Assembly: GCA_034096865.1 (NCBI GenBank)
Contig: JAWQFJ010000464.1
Location: forward strand, 98,041 to 125,809
Source: Theodoxus fluviatilis
Taxonomy: Eukaryota; Mollusca; Gastropoda; Cycloneritida; Neritidae
Reading direction: 5' to 3'
Length of the DNA stretch: 27,769 nucleotides
Below, one piece after another: positions 1 through 10,651 of the stretch. The first letter of the stretch is position 1, and the number at the start of each line of letters is the position of its first letter. The position numbers were made by a program, and so were the translations under genes. The notes below the pieces were generated by a model. It saw only the letters and a program-made list of their open reading frames with translations. It searched no databases and had not been told where the DNA came from.

Positions 1-353
1 TAGTGAATGAGTAAACGCGTGTGTAAATACACACTCACTCAAATCATATAGACACTTGTTTAAAATAATGTTTTAAAGAAAAATAACGTTTGCTCTTGCT
101 ATTTCAGGGAGGAAAGGGCGTTTGATGTTGTTATTGTTGTTGTTGTTTTTGTTGTTGTTTTTGCGATGAATATACGTTTGACCCTAATATACTTGAAAAT
201 GTGGAATTCGGTTGTAGGAATTTTGTTTTCTTGCTGTAAAAAAAACTGCACCGGTTTTACACTTTCTATTACAAAATAGGTTTATAATTATTATGTCAAG
301 GACACCTTCTTCAAGTTCTTGTTCATCACAGTGATAAATTGTTTTGACGTGGC
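1..353. other. AT-rich flank, no gene seen
   Basis: No coding potential or RNA gene is recognisable. A TTG-rich run lies at about 127-162. A CAG preceded by pyrimidines near 90-108 resembles a splice acceptor, but what follows is low complexity and does not read as an exon. Confidence 0.5.
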
Positions 354-1810
354 CCGTTTTCAATCCGCCTACCGTGCTCATCATTCCACCGAAGCAGCTC
401 TGCTCCGTGTTCTAAACGATCTTCTCGTTGCTTCTGATGATTCCAAAGTTTCTCTTCTTACTCTATAAGACTTGAGTGCCGCGTTCGACACAATAGACCA
501 TGGAATTCTTCTCACCCGTCTTAGAAACATTTTTGGTAATGAGAACTTAGCACTCTCCCTCCTGCATTCATATCTCTCAGAACTTAGACAGACTGTTTCG
601 ATCTCGGATTTTACTTCCGATCCTACACCTGTCAGGTACGGGGTCACTCAGGGCTCTGTTCTGGGTCCTCTGCTGTTTCTACTGTACTCCCAACCACTTT
701 CCAATGTAATTGATAGTCATTCAGTCTCTCACAGTGAATTTGCTGATGATACCCAGCTCTACAACTCCTCCCATCCCAGTCAAATCCACTCTCTTCTTTC
801 TACCAGCGAACACTGTATCTCTGATGTGAAACAGTAGATGACCCGGAACAAACTCCAACTCAATGACTCAAAAACTGAAACGCTCCTGATGGGTGGCGGT
901 GGCGAATCGGATCAGGCCCTCAAACTAACCATTGGTCACAGTGATATTGTCTTCTCTCAGTCTGTTAGAAATTTAGGCGTCATGTTTGACGATGATCTGT
1001 CAATGAGAGCTCATGTAAACAAGGTCTGTCAGTTAGCATATTATGAGTTAAGGAAGATTAGTACCATCCGTCATTATCTTTCTCAGCAGGCCACCAAAAC
1101 GCCCATCATATCACTTGTTCTGTCTCGTCTCTACTACGGAAATTCTCTTCTTGCTGGCATCCCTGACACTCTGCTTAACAAACTCCAAAACGTTCAGAAT
1201 TGTGCTGCTAGGCTAGTTTTTTAATGTTCCAAGCGTACCCATGTCTCTTCACTCCTACATACACTTCACGGGCTCCCCATCTCTCAGAGGATAGATTATA
1301 AACTTGCCACTTTGTGTTCCAAGGCCATCAACAACACCACACCACACGCTTTTACAGAAATTCGTACAGTCTACACGCCCTCCAGATCTCTACGCTCAGC
1401 TGCAGACTCTAGAATGCTTAAGGTCCCCCGCCGTAACAAGAAAACTCAAGGACAGCCTTCTCCTATATTGGACCTGTAACCTATAATAGTCTGCCTCTCT
1501 CAGTCCGTCATTCTGACACTCAGCCCCAGTTCAAAAGTGCTCTGAAGACCCACCTCTTCCGATCTGCCTTTTCCCGCTAAGCTGCTTCACCTTTCTTGGC
1601 CTAGCCTACAAGTACTATGTACATTGTACAGTCTGTTCTACTGGATCTTAGTTTTTTATTCTTTGTTTATATGTATAATGTGTGAGTATTTTTGTAGGAA
1701 TGTAATGTTGAGTGGTTGTATATATGTAGATTTTTTTTTAAATTGTAAACGCCATGAGCTTGCCTGTCAAGGGAAGATATGTGCGGATAAAAAAACTATA
1801 TACTATATTA
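354..1810 (+). pseudogene. 5'-truncated, degraded CR1/L2-like LINE reverse transcriptase
   Basis: This is the C-terminal part of a non-LTR retrotransposon ORF2. Conceptual translation from about 354 starts inside the RT domain with FQSAYR..HSTEAALL, then DLSAAFDTIDH, TQGSVLGPLLF and the catalytic FADDTQLY (near 739-762), followed by the thumb and the C-terminal KLQNVQNCAARLVF block. These motifs and the LSAAFDTIDH spelling fit the CR1/L2 group. It is dead: in-frame stops occur at 466-468, 835-837 and 1222-1224, with further stops beyond, and everything upstream of RT motif 1 is missing, as expected from 5' truncation during target-primed insertion. The A/T-rich 3' UTR ends near 1790-1810, about 70 bases upstream of the SRCR exon. 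The sense orientation matches that exon. The clade assignment comes from motif recall, not from a tree. Confidence 0.88.
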
Positions 1811-1878
1811 TTATTCTCCTTACAGATAATTTGTCCATCCAAAACGGTCCCAGTTTCACCGCGATCATCTTTTTCCAG

Positions 1879-2038
1879 CCTGGTCTCCCCGTGCTGTCCC
1901 TGTCCGGCTCGTTGGCGGATCGAGCGGCCTGGAGGGAAGGGTGGAGGTGTACCGCCATGGCCGCTGGGGCACAATATATTCCTCTAACTGGGACACGAAA
2001 GATGCGACTGTGATCTGTCGACAGCTCGGGTTTCCAAC
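1879..2038 (+). CDS. Exon encoding the N-terminal half of an SRCR domain
   Basis: The translated exon carries PVRLVGGSSGLEGRVEVYRH, then GRWGTIYSSNW and ICRQLGFP, the classic first half of a scavenger receptor cysteine-rich domain. SRCR domains are extracellular ligand-binding modules of scavenger receptors, DMBT1-like proteins and secreted proteases. The exon follows ATCTTTTTCCAG (acceptor ending 1878) and ends at CCAAC before GTGAGT (donor at 2039). It opens in phase 1 and closes in phase 2. A second AG at 1825 would bring in an in-frame TAA at 1827-1829, so 1878 is preferred. Positions that are Cys in most SRCR domains read Leu (SSGLEGR), Tyr (GTIY) and Phe (QLGF); only the CRQLG cysteine remains. 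Phases match exon 17028-17209 exactly. No signal peptide or other domain of this protein is visible in the window. Confidence 0.92.
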
Positions 2039-2289
2039 GTGAGTACTTCTTTTCCGTGCCAGGTGACGCATACTCTAGGATAATACCGACCTTAGATAAT
2101 TCCCTTTCGGAAATAATTTGAAGTATTGTGATAGGAACTCTAATGACTGTTCGAGTTGCCTCCCTCAAGTCACATGACCATCACGTGAGGCCAATCTCTG
2201 CTATGAGACTGCGGACTCAAAAGGTAAGGACAGAGCAACTTTCTGTATGACCATTACAACAACCTATGTGCAGTTCGCAAAGCCAGCAT
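2039..2289 (+). other. Start of the large SRCR intron
   Basis: Unique-looking intron sequence between the GTGAGT donor at 2039 and the 48-bp minisatellite. No gene or element is recognised. Confidence 0.6.
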
Positions 2290-2430
2290 ACACTTCTCAA
2301 CGTGAGCGCATCAGCATAGTCTTATGGAACGAGAGTGTGTGGGAAGGCTGTGAGTGCATCAGCATAGTCTTATGGAATGATATTGTGTTGGAAGGCTGTG
2401 ATTGCACCAGCATAGTCTTATGGACTGCTA

Positions 2431-3714
2431 GTGTGTGGGAAGGCTGTGAGTGCACTAGCATAGTCATATAAACTGAGAGTGTGTGGGAAGGCTGTGAGTG
2501 CACTATTATAGTTTTATGGAATGAGAGTGTGTGGGAAGGCTGCGAGTGCACTATTATAGTCTTTTGGAATGAGAGTGTGTGGGAAGGCTGTGAGTGCACT
2601 ATTATAGTTTTATGGAATGAGAGTGTGTGGGAAGGCTGCGAGTGCACTATTATAGTCTTTTGGAATGAGAGTGTGTGGGAAGGCTGTGAGTGCACTAGCA
2701 TAGTCTTATGGAATGAGAGTGTGTGGGAAGGCTGTGAGTGCACTAGCATAGTCTTATGGAATGACAGTGTGCGGGAAGGCTGTGAGTGCACTAGCATAGT
2801 CTTATGGAATGATATTGTGTGGGAAGGCTGTGAGTGCACTAGCATAGTCTTATGGAATGAGAGTGTGCGGGAAGGCTGTGAGTGCACTAGCATAGTCTTA
2901 TGGAATGAGAGTGTGTGGGAAGGCTGTGAGTGCACTAGCATAGTCTTATAGAATGAGCGAGTGTGGGAAATCTGTGAGTGCACTAGCATAGTCTTATGGA
3001 ATGAGCGAGTGTGGGAAATCTGTGAGTGCACTAGCATAGTCTTATGGAATGAGAGTGTGTGGGAAGGCTGTGAGTGCACTAGCATAGTCATATAAACTGA
3101 GAGTGTGTGGGAAGGCTGTGAGTGCACTATTATAGTTTTATGGAATGAGAGTGTGTGGGAAGGCTGCGAGTGCACTATTATAGTCTTTTGGAATGAGAGT
3201 GTGTGGGAAGGCTGTGAGTGCACTATTATAGTTTTATGGAATGAGAGTGTGTGGGAAGGCTGCGAGTGCACTATTATAGTCTTTTGGAATGAGAGTGTGT
3301 GGGAAGGCTGTGAGTGCACTAGCATAGTCTTATGGAATGAGAGTGTGTGGGAAGGCTGTGAGTGCACTAGCATAGTCTTATGGAATGACAGTGTGCGGGA
3401 AGGCTGTGAGTGCACTAGCATAGTCTTATGGAATGATATTGTGTGGGAAGGCTGTGAGTGCACTAGCATAGTCTTATGGAATGAGAGTGTGCGGGAAGGC
3501 TGTGAGTGCACTAGCATAGTCTTATGGAATGAGAGTGTGTGGGAAGGCTGTGAGTGCACTAGCATAGTCTTATAGAATGAGCGAGTGTGGGAAATCTGTG
3601 AGTGCACTAGCATAGTCTTATGGAATGAGCGAGTGTGGGAAATCTGTGAGTGCACTAGCATAGTCTTATGGAATGAGAGTGTGTGGGAAGGCTGTGAGTG
3701 CACTAGCATAGTCT
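2431..3714. repeat. Tandem duplication of a 624-bp (13 x 48) higher-order unit
   Basis: Marker variants recur exactly 624 bp apart: TAGTCATATAAACTGAG at 2461 and 3085, and TAGTCTTATAGAATGAGCG at 2941 and 3565. The + frame translations from 2481 and from 3105 are identical over 156 residues. The match spans about 2431-3090 against 3055-3714, then ends where 3091 and 3715 diverge. Such near-identity between blocks, against visible divergence between neighbouring 48-mers, indicates a recent block duplication. Confidence 0.9.
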
Positions 3715-4139
3715 TATGGAATGAGAGTGTGTGGGAAGGCTGTGAGTGCACTAGCATAGTCTTATGGAATGAGAGTGTGCGGGAAGGCTGTGAGTGCACT
3801 ATCATAGTCTTATGGAATGAGAGTGTGTGGGAGGGCTGTGAGTGCACTAGCATAGTCTTATGGAATGAGCGAGAGTGGGAAATCTGTGAGTGCACTAGCA
3901 TAGTCTTATGGAATGAGAGTGTGTGGGAAGGCTGTGAGTGCACTAGCATAGTCTTATGGAATGAGCGAGTGTGGGAAATCGGTGAGTGCACTATCATAGT
4001 CTTATGGAATGAGATGTGCGGGAAGGCTGTGAGTGCACTAGCATAGTCTTATGGAATGAGAGTGTGTGGGAAGGCTGTGAGTGCACTAGCATAGTCTTAT
4101 GGAATGAGAGTGTGCGGGAAGGCTGTGAGTGCACTAGAA

Positions 4140-4780
4140 TAGTCTTATGGACTGAGAGTGTGTGGGAAGGCTGTGAGTGCACTAGCATAGTCTTATGAAC
4201 TGAGAGTGTGTGGGAAGGCTGTAAGTGCACTAGCATAGTCTTATGGAATGAGAGTGTGTGGGAAGGCTGTGAGTGCACTAGCATAGTCTTATGGAATGAG
4301 AGTGTGTGGGAAGGCTGTGAGTGCACTATCATAGTCTTATGGACTGAGAGTGTGTGGGAAGGCTGTGAGTGCACTAGCATAGTCTTATGAAATGAAAGTG
4401 TGTGGGAAGGCTGTAAGTGCACTAGCATAGTCTTATGGAATGATATTGTGTGGGAAGGCTGTGAGTGCACTAGCATAGTCTTATGGAATGAGAGTGTGTG
4501 GGACGGCTGTGAGTGCACTATCATAGTCTTATGGACTGAGAGTGTGTGGGAAGGCTGTGAGTGCACTAGCATAGTCTTATGAACTGAGAGTGTGTGGGAA
4601 GGCTGTAAGTGCACTAGCATAGTCTTATGGAATGATATTGTGTGGGAAGGCTGTGAGTGCACTAGCATAGTCTTATGGAATGAGAGTGTGTGGGAAGGCT
4701 GTGAGTGCACTATCATAGTCTTATGGAATGAGAGTGTGTGGGAAGGCTGTGAGTGCACTAGCATAGTCTTATGGAATGAG
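4140..4780. repeat. 192-bp (4 x 48) higher-order repeats
   Basis: Units with TCTTATGAACTGAG or TCTTATGAAATGAA followed by GGCTGTAAGTGC recur at about 4190, 4382 and 4574, that is, every 192 bp. The variant order inside each block (GTAAGTGC unit, GAATGATAT or GAGAGT unit, CTATCATAG unit, GACTGAG unit) is repeated. This is a second, shorter level of higher-order organisation inside the 48-bp array. Confidence 0.8.
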
Positions 4781-5477
4781 CGAGTGTGGGAAACCTGTGA
4801 GTGCACTAGCATAGGCTTATGGAATGAGAGTGTGTGGGAAGGCTGTGAGTGCACTAGCATAGTCTTATGGAATGAGAGTGTGTGGGAAGGCTGTAAGTGC
4901 ACTAGCATAGTCTTATGGAATGAGAGTGTGTGGGAAGGCTGCGAGTGCACTAGCATAGTCTTATGGAATGAGAGTGTGTGGGAAGGCTGTGAGTGCACTA
5001 GCATAGTCTTATGGAATTTGAGTGTGTGGGAAGGCTGTGAGTGCACTAGCATAGTCTTATGGAATGAGCGAGTGTGGGAAATCTGTGAGTGCACTAGCAT
5101 AGTCTTATGGAATGATATTGTGTTGGAAGGCTGTGAGTGCACTAGCATAGTCTTATGGAATGAGAGTGTGTGGGAAGGCTGTGAGTGCGCTAGCATAGTC
5201 TTATGGAATGATATTGTGTGGGAAGGCTGTGAGTGCACTAGCATAGTCTTATGGAATAAGAGTGTGTGGGAAGGCTGTAAGTGCACTATCTTAGTCTTAT
5301 GGAATGAGAGTGTGTGGCACGGCTGGCTGGCTTGACTGAGGCTTGTTGTGGTCTGGGCGCCTCTTTCTCCTCGCTTGCATGTGCGAATCACACTAAACCT
5401 GCGCGACTCGGCAACAGTGTGCATAGTGTATGCAACGATTTATATATTCGGAATAACAAACCTCATTGCAACCGGGG

Positions 5478-5711
5478 TGTTTAGGAATGCCCTCCCTATG
5501 GTCTAAGAGAGACAACTGTGTATTGTCTATCTCATTGCTGATGACCGCTTACTTCCCTTCTTTGTACATCCGGGTCAGTCTTAAACGCAGCACATATATA
5601 ACATGTCTCGCCATGTAAGTTGTCCAAACGTTTTGCTTAATAAATAGATGGTTCCCGGAACAACGTCATGTGTCAATTGTGTAAGAAGGAACACTCGACC
5701 AATTCCGAACA
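5478..5711 (+). repeat. 5' LTR of the Ty3/gypsy element
   Basis: 234 bp, with TG...CA ends. AATAAA lies at 5639-5644, consistent with the R region. It pairs with the LTR at 11767-12000 at about 91 percent identity by eye. Confidence 0.95.
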
Positions 5712-5729
5712 TGGTGTCAGAAGTGGGAT
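5712..5729 (+). promoter_or_regulatory. Primer binding site, probably tRNA-Leu
   Basis: TGGTGTCAGAAGTGGGAT directly follows the 5' LTR. TGG pairs with the tRNA CCA end, and TGTCAGAAGTGGGAT resembles the complement of the acceptor and T-arm end of animal leucine tRNAs. The tRNA identity is from memory. Confidence 0.8.
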
Positions 5730-5849
5730 CTGAACTTTCATTAAGGAAATGTGAACTTGAAGTGCTGAATTAGGATCGCCATTTTGCATCGGAAAACTTG
5801 TCTTGGAAGCATGTGGCAGTGAAAGTAAGTGACTGAAAATTCATTGAAA

Positions 5850-6147
5850 ATGATGCGCCTTGATCCACCCAAGCCTTTTTCGTTCAAAGCAGAAGAGTGG
5901 CCCCTCTGGATTAGCGAATTGAAGCGCTTTAGAAATGCTTCCAAGCTGAAAGGTGAAGCAGGAGATGTCCAACGCGACACACTACTGTACGTCATGGGTC
6001 CCGATGCGGAGAAAATTTTCCGATCTCTCCATTTTGGCAAGACACGAAATGATGACGGTACAGAAGTTGGTGAGACGGACACAGATTTTGATACTCTGGT
6101 TTGGGAAGCTGGACAGTTATTTCGAGGTGAAGAAGAATGTTATCTAC
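5850..6147 (+). pseudogene. gag: gag, N-terminal part
   Basis: Structural protein of the gypsy element. The first ATG of the frame is at 5850. Translation gives PKPFSFKAEEWPLWISELKR and LLYVMGPDAEKIF, the start of a Ty3/gypsy capsid domain of the Mag type. A one-base frame change around 6098-6112 moves the continuing capsid sequence (LDSYFEVKKNVIY) into another frame. At 6147 the gene is cut by the inserted element 6148-7589, and capsid sequence resumes at 7595. Both the frameshift and the insertion abolish function. Confidence 0.85.
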
Positions 6148-7589
6148 TGTCGCGAGCAGGTTGCAGGTTTGGGGGGGTTAATTTTCGTGTTCGTGTACTT
6201 GTGTGTGCATGCTCGGCGTGTAGTGCTCCTCGTCCGTGCTTTTCGCTGTTTCGCGTGAGGGTTGACGGGGTGAGTGAACTCTGTGCGCCCTCGCACGGGA
6301 ATTGCGAGGCCGAAAGGGGTGAACGCGCTGCTCGTTGGGTTTTGGGGAAGACTGGTTTTGGAGAGTCAGATGCTAACTTGTGAGCATTTAGGCAACATCG
6401 CTGTTGGGGTGTTTGCCGGAATTGTGGTGCGACCGCTGTCGACCCAGTGCGTTGCGTGGCTACTGCCAGCCCGGAATAGTTAGCGACTGGATTGTCGTTG
6501 TCGGCGTAGGCCGAACAGAACCATCACCAGGGGAAGGGCCGAGTTCTTCCATGTGAGTATTTGGTGTGTGTAACTGTCTTTGTGTAAGTTTTCACTAGGT
6601 TGTTAGTCTGCTGTTTTAGGGGTGGGTGGGAAGTTAGAGTAGGCAATAGAGTTTTAGAACTGTGCTTTTGTCGTTCATTCATTTGCTCTTGTTCCCACCT
6701 CGCCTCATTTGCATCATTTTATGGTTCGAGGTAGGTTTGCTTTTGTTTTGATTTGCTTGATTTGGGTAAAAGTTAAATGCTCGAAATGGCCCTAGTTTGT
6801 GGTTAAGGGCTAAAACTGTGTTTTGAATCAGTGCCGTCATATTCGTTACAATGGAATGGCTATTTCCAGTTTAGTGGAGTGTAACGGTTTTGAGTTGGGA
6901 TGTGTGTGCCATGTGTTATGCTATGTATGCTAATTCTGGCCATTTAGACCTGTGTTGATTGTATGTTTTACGACCGTCATCGTCCAAGGTCCTCGTGGCT
7001 CCTCATCGCTGTCGTCATCGTCATCGTCATCAACTGCCACTCAGTCGTCCTCGCATCACTGACGGTGCTTGCTGCTCATCACCCTGAGCTCGCCTGGTCA
7101 GGGGAAGGTCGACTTTCATCGTCACCTTGTTTCTTCATCCCCCGTTCTGCGGCCTTTCGCAGAAGGCCGCCATGTGACAGTTGTGGACAACCGTAGTTGT
7201 GTTGTGCTGGCGTGAGAGTGACAGCTGTTGGACAACCGTATTTTTGTTGGGCTTGCGGGGCTATGGGGGTGTTGTGGCTCAGGCCGCACCGTGAGGCCAT
7301 GGTCAAGCTTTGAGTTTTTGTTGGGTTGGGGGAATGCATTTTCACCTGTGTGTTTGGGTTTGAGGTGTGTGGTGTAGCATTGTTTCATCTTTCATCGCTT
7401 GTTTGCATAAATTGTAGGTCATTAATCATCTATCGTCATTACCATCATTCACTTTCGCCTCCATCTACTTCATTCTGCGGCGTTGCCGAGAAGTGAATAA
7501 ATCTTTGTTTATCCAATAGTAGTATTTGAGTTCCTGACTCCCTCTGCATGAGAGGTTAAGGTCCCACCTAGCAGGTGTAGGGCGCGACA
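6148..7589. mobile_element. 1,442-bp solo-LTR-like insertion inside gag
   Basis: The segment begins TGTCGCG and ends CGCGACA, which are exact inverted complements with TG...CA termini. It is flanked by the 5-bp direct repeat TCTAC (6143-6147 and 7590-7594). Capsid homology stops at its left edge and continues at its right edge. AATAAA at 7496-7501, 88 bp before the end, fits an LTR polyadenylation signal on the + strand. No transposase, RT or gag is encoded; the longest frames are short and unlike any family I know. A solo LTR of an LTR element with long terminal repeats is the best reading; a non-autonomous element with short inverted ends is the alternative. An internal imperfect repeat around GGACAACCGTA lies at about 7180-7255. 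Confidence 0.85.
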
Positions 7590-8147
7590 TCTACGAAAGG
7601 TCACAGCTACAGCAAAGAAGTCAGCGACAAGGTGAGACAGTTGAAGAATTTTATAGATCACTGAGAGAGCTAGCAAAGCACTGCAACTACCAGGACGAGG
7701 AAGACCAAATTAGGGACAGATTGGTAGTCGGTCTCCTCGATTCTCACTTAAAAGAGAAGCTCCAGTTGCAGAGTGATTTGACACTAGACAAATCATTGAG
7801 ATTGGCAAGGCAGTATGAACAGATCAAGAAGCAGTCAAAGCAGGGCAATGAGTGTACAAGCTCTGCCGACGAAACCCAGGTCGGACACTCTCACAGCTCA
7901 AGAGGCAGAGGTGGGTGACAACAGCCTAGACCCAGACGAGGCCACAGTTCTACCCCCCCCCCCCCCCCCCGGAAGAGAGGGAAGAGAAGATGAAGCGAAA
8001 GGTCAGTGCATAAACTGTGGTTACATACATCAAGTCAAGAACAAGTGCCCAGCTCAAGGTCAGACTTGTAGAAAGTGCAACAAGAAGAACCACTTCAACA
8101 GAATGTGTCGCAGTGGTGTACATGAAGTAGTGACAGATGAGGAATAA
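7590..8147 (+). pseudogene. gag: gag, C-terminal capsid and nucleocapsid part
   Basis: Capsid sequence resumes after the nested insertion with VEEFYRSLRELAKHCNY and DRLVVGLLDSHLKEKL. A frame change near 7880-7920 leads into the nucleocapsid, where two zinc knuckles are visible: CINCGYIHQVKNKC (CX2CX3HX5C, one residue longer than usual) and the canonical CRKCNKKNHFNRMC (CX2CX4HX4C), near 8009-8095. A run of 18 C at 7953-7970 encodes prolines and is a slippage-prone site. Nucleocapsid binds and packages the element RNA. The stop at 8145-8147 precedes the protease frame. Confidence 0.85.
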
Positions 8148-8207
8148 TACGAAAACCAAGAAGAGTTCCTGCTGGACACTGTTACCACTGATAAGAGTGA
8201 ACCATGG

Positions 8208-8560
8208 ATGGTCACACTTGGCATCAAAGTCACAGATGTTCGATTTAAAATCTATACGGGTGCTGACATTTATATTATGTCTGACAAAGCCTTCAGAAAT
8301 CTGACAAAGAAGCCAAAGCTGAGCAAGTCTGACGCAGTGTTGACATCGGGAGGTAGACTGTCGGTGAAAGGGGAGTTGTACGCACAGACCAACTACAAAG
8401 CGAGCAACTACAAGTTCAAGGTCATCAAAGTAACCAGCAGGGTAGGCAACAACCTACTGATCCGATCAGTCGCAGCAAAGATGGCGCTAGTCACACGACT
8501 CAAAGAAGTACACAGAAATATGTTTGGCACAGTACGGGACTGTTACGGACTGACCCTGTC
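8208..8560 (+). pseudogene. pol: Retroelement aspartic protease, active site altered
   Basis: The frame reads VTLGIKVTDVRFKIYTGADI, which aligns with the start of a Ty3/gypsy protease. The catalytic triad is D-T/S-G in functional enzymes; here it is Y-T-G, so the catalytic aspartate is missing (GAC/GAT to TAC/TAT-type change). Downstream, LTSGGRLSVKGEL is the usual flap-region neighbourhood. The frame then shifts near 8540, where the RT frame takes over. The enzyme would normally cleave Gag and Gag-Pol. Confidence 0.8.
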
Positions 8561-9484
8561 CCAATCACCCTCAAGAAAGATGCAAAGCCCTACTGTGTGA
8601 GTACAGCCCGCCGTGTACCATTTCCCTTTCAGAAGAAAGTTAAGGCAGAGTTGGAGCGGTTACAGTCAGCTGGAATAATCCGAGAAGTGGTTGAACCCAG
8701 TGACTGGTGTGCACCCATGGTGCCGGTAGTGAAGCGGAACGGCAGCTTCAGAATATGTGTGGACTACAAGAGACTAAATGAGGCCGTCAAGCGTCCACAT
8801 TGTCTGATTCCCAAACTTGAAGACATTGCACCCACATTGGCAGGCTCCACCGTGTTCTCCTCATTGGATGCATCTTCTGGATTTTTCCAGGTGCCGTTGG
8901 CAGAGGACAGCATGAAGCTCACCTGTTTCATGACGCCATTTGGGCGCTTCTGTTTCCAGCGCGTTCCCATGGGGATTTCCCTGGGACCTGAAGTCTTCCA
9001 GCTTAAAATGAAAGAAACACTGCAAGGACTGGAAGGTTGTGAAACCATCATGGACGACACCATCGTGTATGGCCGCACCATGGAAGAACATGATCACCGT
9101 CTCGGTGCAGTGCTGGAGCGAATAGAGGAGTCAGGGCTGAAGCTCAACAAATCCAAGTGCCACCTGCGACAGAAAGAGGTGAAGTACTTCGGGCATCGGA
9201 TCAGTCTGGATGAGGTCCGCCCAGATCCGGAGAAGGTGAAGGCTATCAGGGACATGCTTCCACCAACCAACGTCGCAGAACTGAGAACACTGTGTGGTAT
9301 GCTGAACTACTTGTCGAAGTTTGTACCGCACATGGCATCAACACTGAAGCCAATTACTAATCTGCTCCAGAAGAAGACGGCGTGGTGCTGGGGACCAGCA
9401 CAACAGCAAGCATTTGAGGCAGTGAAACAGCAGATCTCACAGTCACCAGCTCTTGGATTTTATAGTCCGGACAGAAAGACGCCA
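8541..9484 (+). pseudogene. pol: Ty3/gypsy reverse transcriptase domain
   Basis: RNA-dependent DNA polymerase of the element. Motifs appear in order: TARRVPFPFQKKVKAELE, WCAPMVPVVKRNGSFRICVD, SSLDASSGFFQVPL, GRFCFQRVPMGIS and the catalytic IMDDTIVYG (Y/F-x-DD box with Met at x-1), then KCHLRQKEVKYFGH and the connection domain TNLLQKK. The domain itself is intact over about 300 residues, better preserved than protease or RNase H. It loses frame at its end near 9485, where a small deletion and frame change enter RNase H. The spelling and order match the Mag/K02A2.6-like lineage. Confidence 0.93.
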
Positions 9485-9840
9485 GCAGTTACGGCCTGGG
9501 AGCTACACTGATGCAGTGGATCGACGGTCAGCTCGTACCCATTGCATATGCCTCGAGAAGGATATAGTCAGATTGAGAAGGAGTGTTTATCGTCAGTCTT
9601 CGCTTGTGAGAAATTCTCCAAGTACCTCATCGGTCTGCACACAGTTGAGCTCTTGACCGACCACAGGCCGTTGGTGCCACTCATGTCAACAAAGGATATT
9701 GACAGTACACCCATCCGTTGCCAGAGACTTCTCCTTCGCCTCATGAGGTTCAACTTTGAGGTCCGTCATGTCCCAGGGAAAGAACTGGTCATCGCAGACG
9801 CACTCTCCAGAAAGCCAGTTCCGCATTCACCGGAAGATGA
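9485..9840 (+). pseudogene. pol: RNase H domain, frameshifted
   Basis: The start of RNase H (DASSYGLGATLMQW, near 9479-9520) is in a different frame from RT. Stops follow near 9570-9580, and the domain continues in yet another frame with SQIEKECLSSVFACEKFSKY, LLTDHRPLVPL, FNFEVRHVPGKELVIADALS. The first and later catalytic aspartates (DAS, TDHR, ADALS) are therefore present but in discontinuous frames. RNase H would remove the RNA strand during reverse transcription. Confidence 0.85.
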
Positions 9841-10651
9841 AGAACTGTGTGGCGAGGTCACAGGGTATGTGGATTCCCTCATGACAAGCAAGCCAGTGAC
9901 TTCAAAGCGTCTGGAAGCTCTACGTGCAGCCACTGTGCGTGACGCGGAGCTCCAGCAGGTGATCAACTACACACTGAATGGTTGGCCGTCCGCTGTAGCT
10001 GAGCAGTTCAGGCCATACCAGCTGGTGCAGGGAGAGCTCTCACTAGTTGATGGTCTGTTAGTCTACGGCGATCGCATCATTGTCCCTTTAAGAGAGAGGA
10101 AGAACGTTCTTCAGAAGCTCCACGAGACTCACCAGGGACTGAACAAGTGCAGGCAGAATGCACAGGCTACAGTGTGGTGGCCAGGGCTGGGCAAACAGCT
10201 GAAAGAACTTGTCAACTCGTGCAGAGTGTGCAGAGAAGAACGACCAGCCCAGAAACATGAACCACTTCGTCCTTCAGAGTTGCCGCAACGCCCATGGCAG
10301 CAACTGGGAGCAGACCTGTGTTCATACCAGGGAAAGGACTTTCTGGTAGTGACAGATTACTATTCCAGATGGCTGGAGGTTCGCCAGCTACACTCTACCA
10401 CAGCCAGCGCCGTCATCAACAAGTTTCGTCTGATCTTCGTAACGCATGGCATCCCTGAGGTTATAATCTCAGACAATGGCCCTCAATCCCAGTGTCGCCA
10501 GTTCAAGGACTTTGCAGAAGAGTACGACCTCCAACATCGTACTAGCAGTCCAGGGTTCCCGCAGGCAAACGGCGGAGCAGAGGCTGCAGTCAAGATTACA
10601 AAGAAGATACTGAAGCAGGCAAATCCTGATCTAGCGTTGTTGAACTACTGA
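9841..10651 (+). pseudogene. pol: Retroelement integrase, core intact, premature stop
   Basis: The HHCC zinc-binding region is readable (LHETHQG, then CRVC). The catalytic core follows with all three acidic residues: D in GADLCSY, D in IISDNGPQ and E in NGGAEAAVK, a D,D-35-E arrangement. The frame is stopped at 10649-10651, where the conserved LLNY-RNTPH block has TGA in place of the Arg codon, probably a CpG transition from CGA. The frame is open from 9542 and shared with the C-terminal part of RNase H. Integrase joins element cDNA to host DNA; the 5-bp target duplication around this element is its footprint. Confidence 0.92.

Larger units (their letters stand above)
2290..5325. repeat. 48-bp minisatellite, about 63 units
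   Basis: The consensus unit starts TGGAATGAGAGTGTGTGGGA and ends TAGTCTTA. Anchors on TAGTCTTA run from 2317 to 5292 in steps of 48, except for a net one-base loss near 4014 (GAGATGTGCGGG in place of GAGAGTGTGCGGG). Because 48 is 16 codons, both strands stay open for long stretches: the - strand frame reads a 16-residue unit with VHSQPSHTLSFHKT, while the + frame reads WNESVWEGCECTSIVL. On the - strand there is no stop across 3997-2297, nor across 5424-3994 after a frame change at the single indel. The + frame has several stops (for example near 2470, 2950 and 4198). I treat this as satellite DNA in the SRCR intron rather than a gene. Confidence 0.95.

Noticed and set aside
1826..1878. Alternative acceptor at 1825 for the first SRCR exon
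   Set aside because: It would put a TAA (1827-1829) in the SRCR frame; the acceptor at 1878 has a better pyrimidine tract and keeps phase 1.
2290..5325. CRISPR array
   Set aside because: Units are contiguous with no unique spacers, in a eukaryotic intron. The same holds for 24691-26678.
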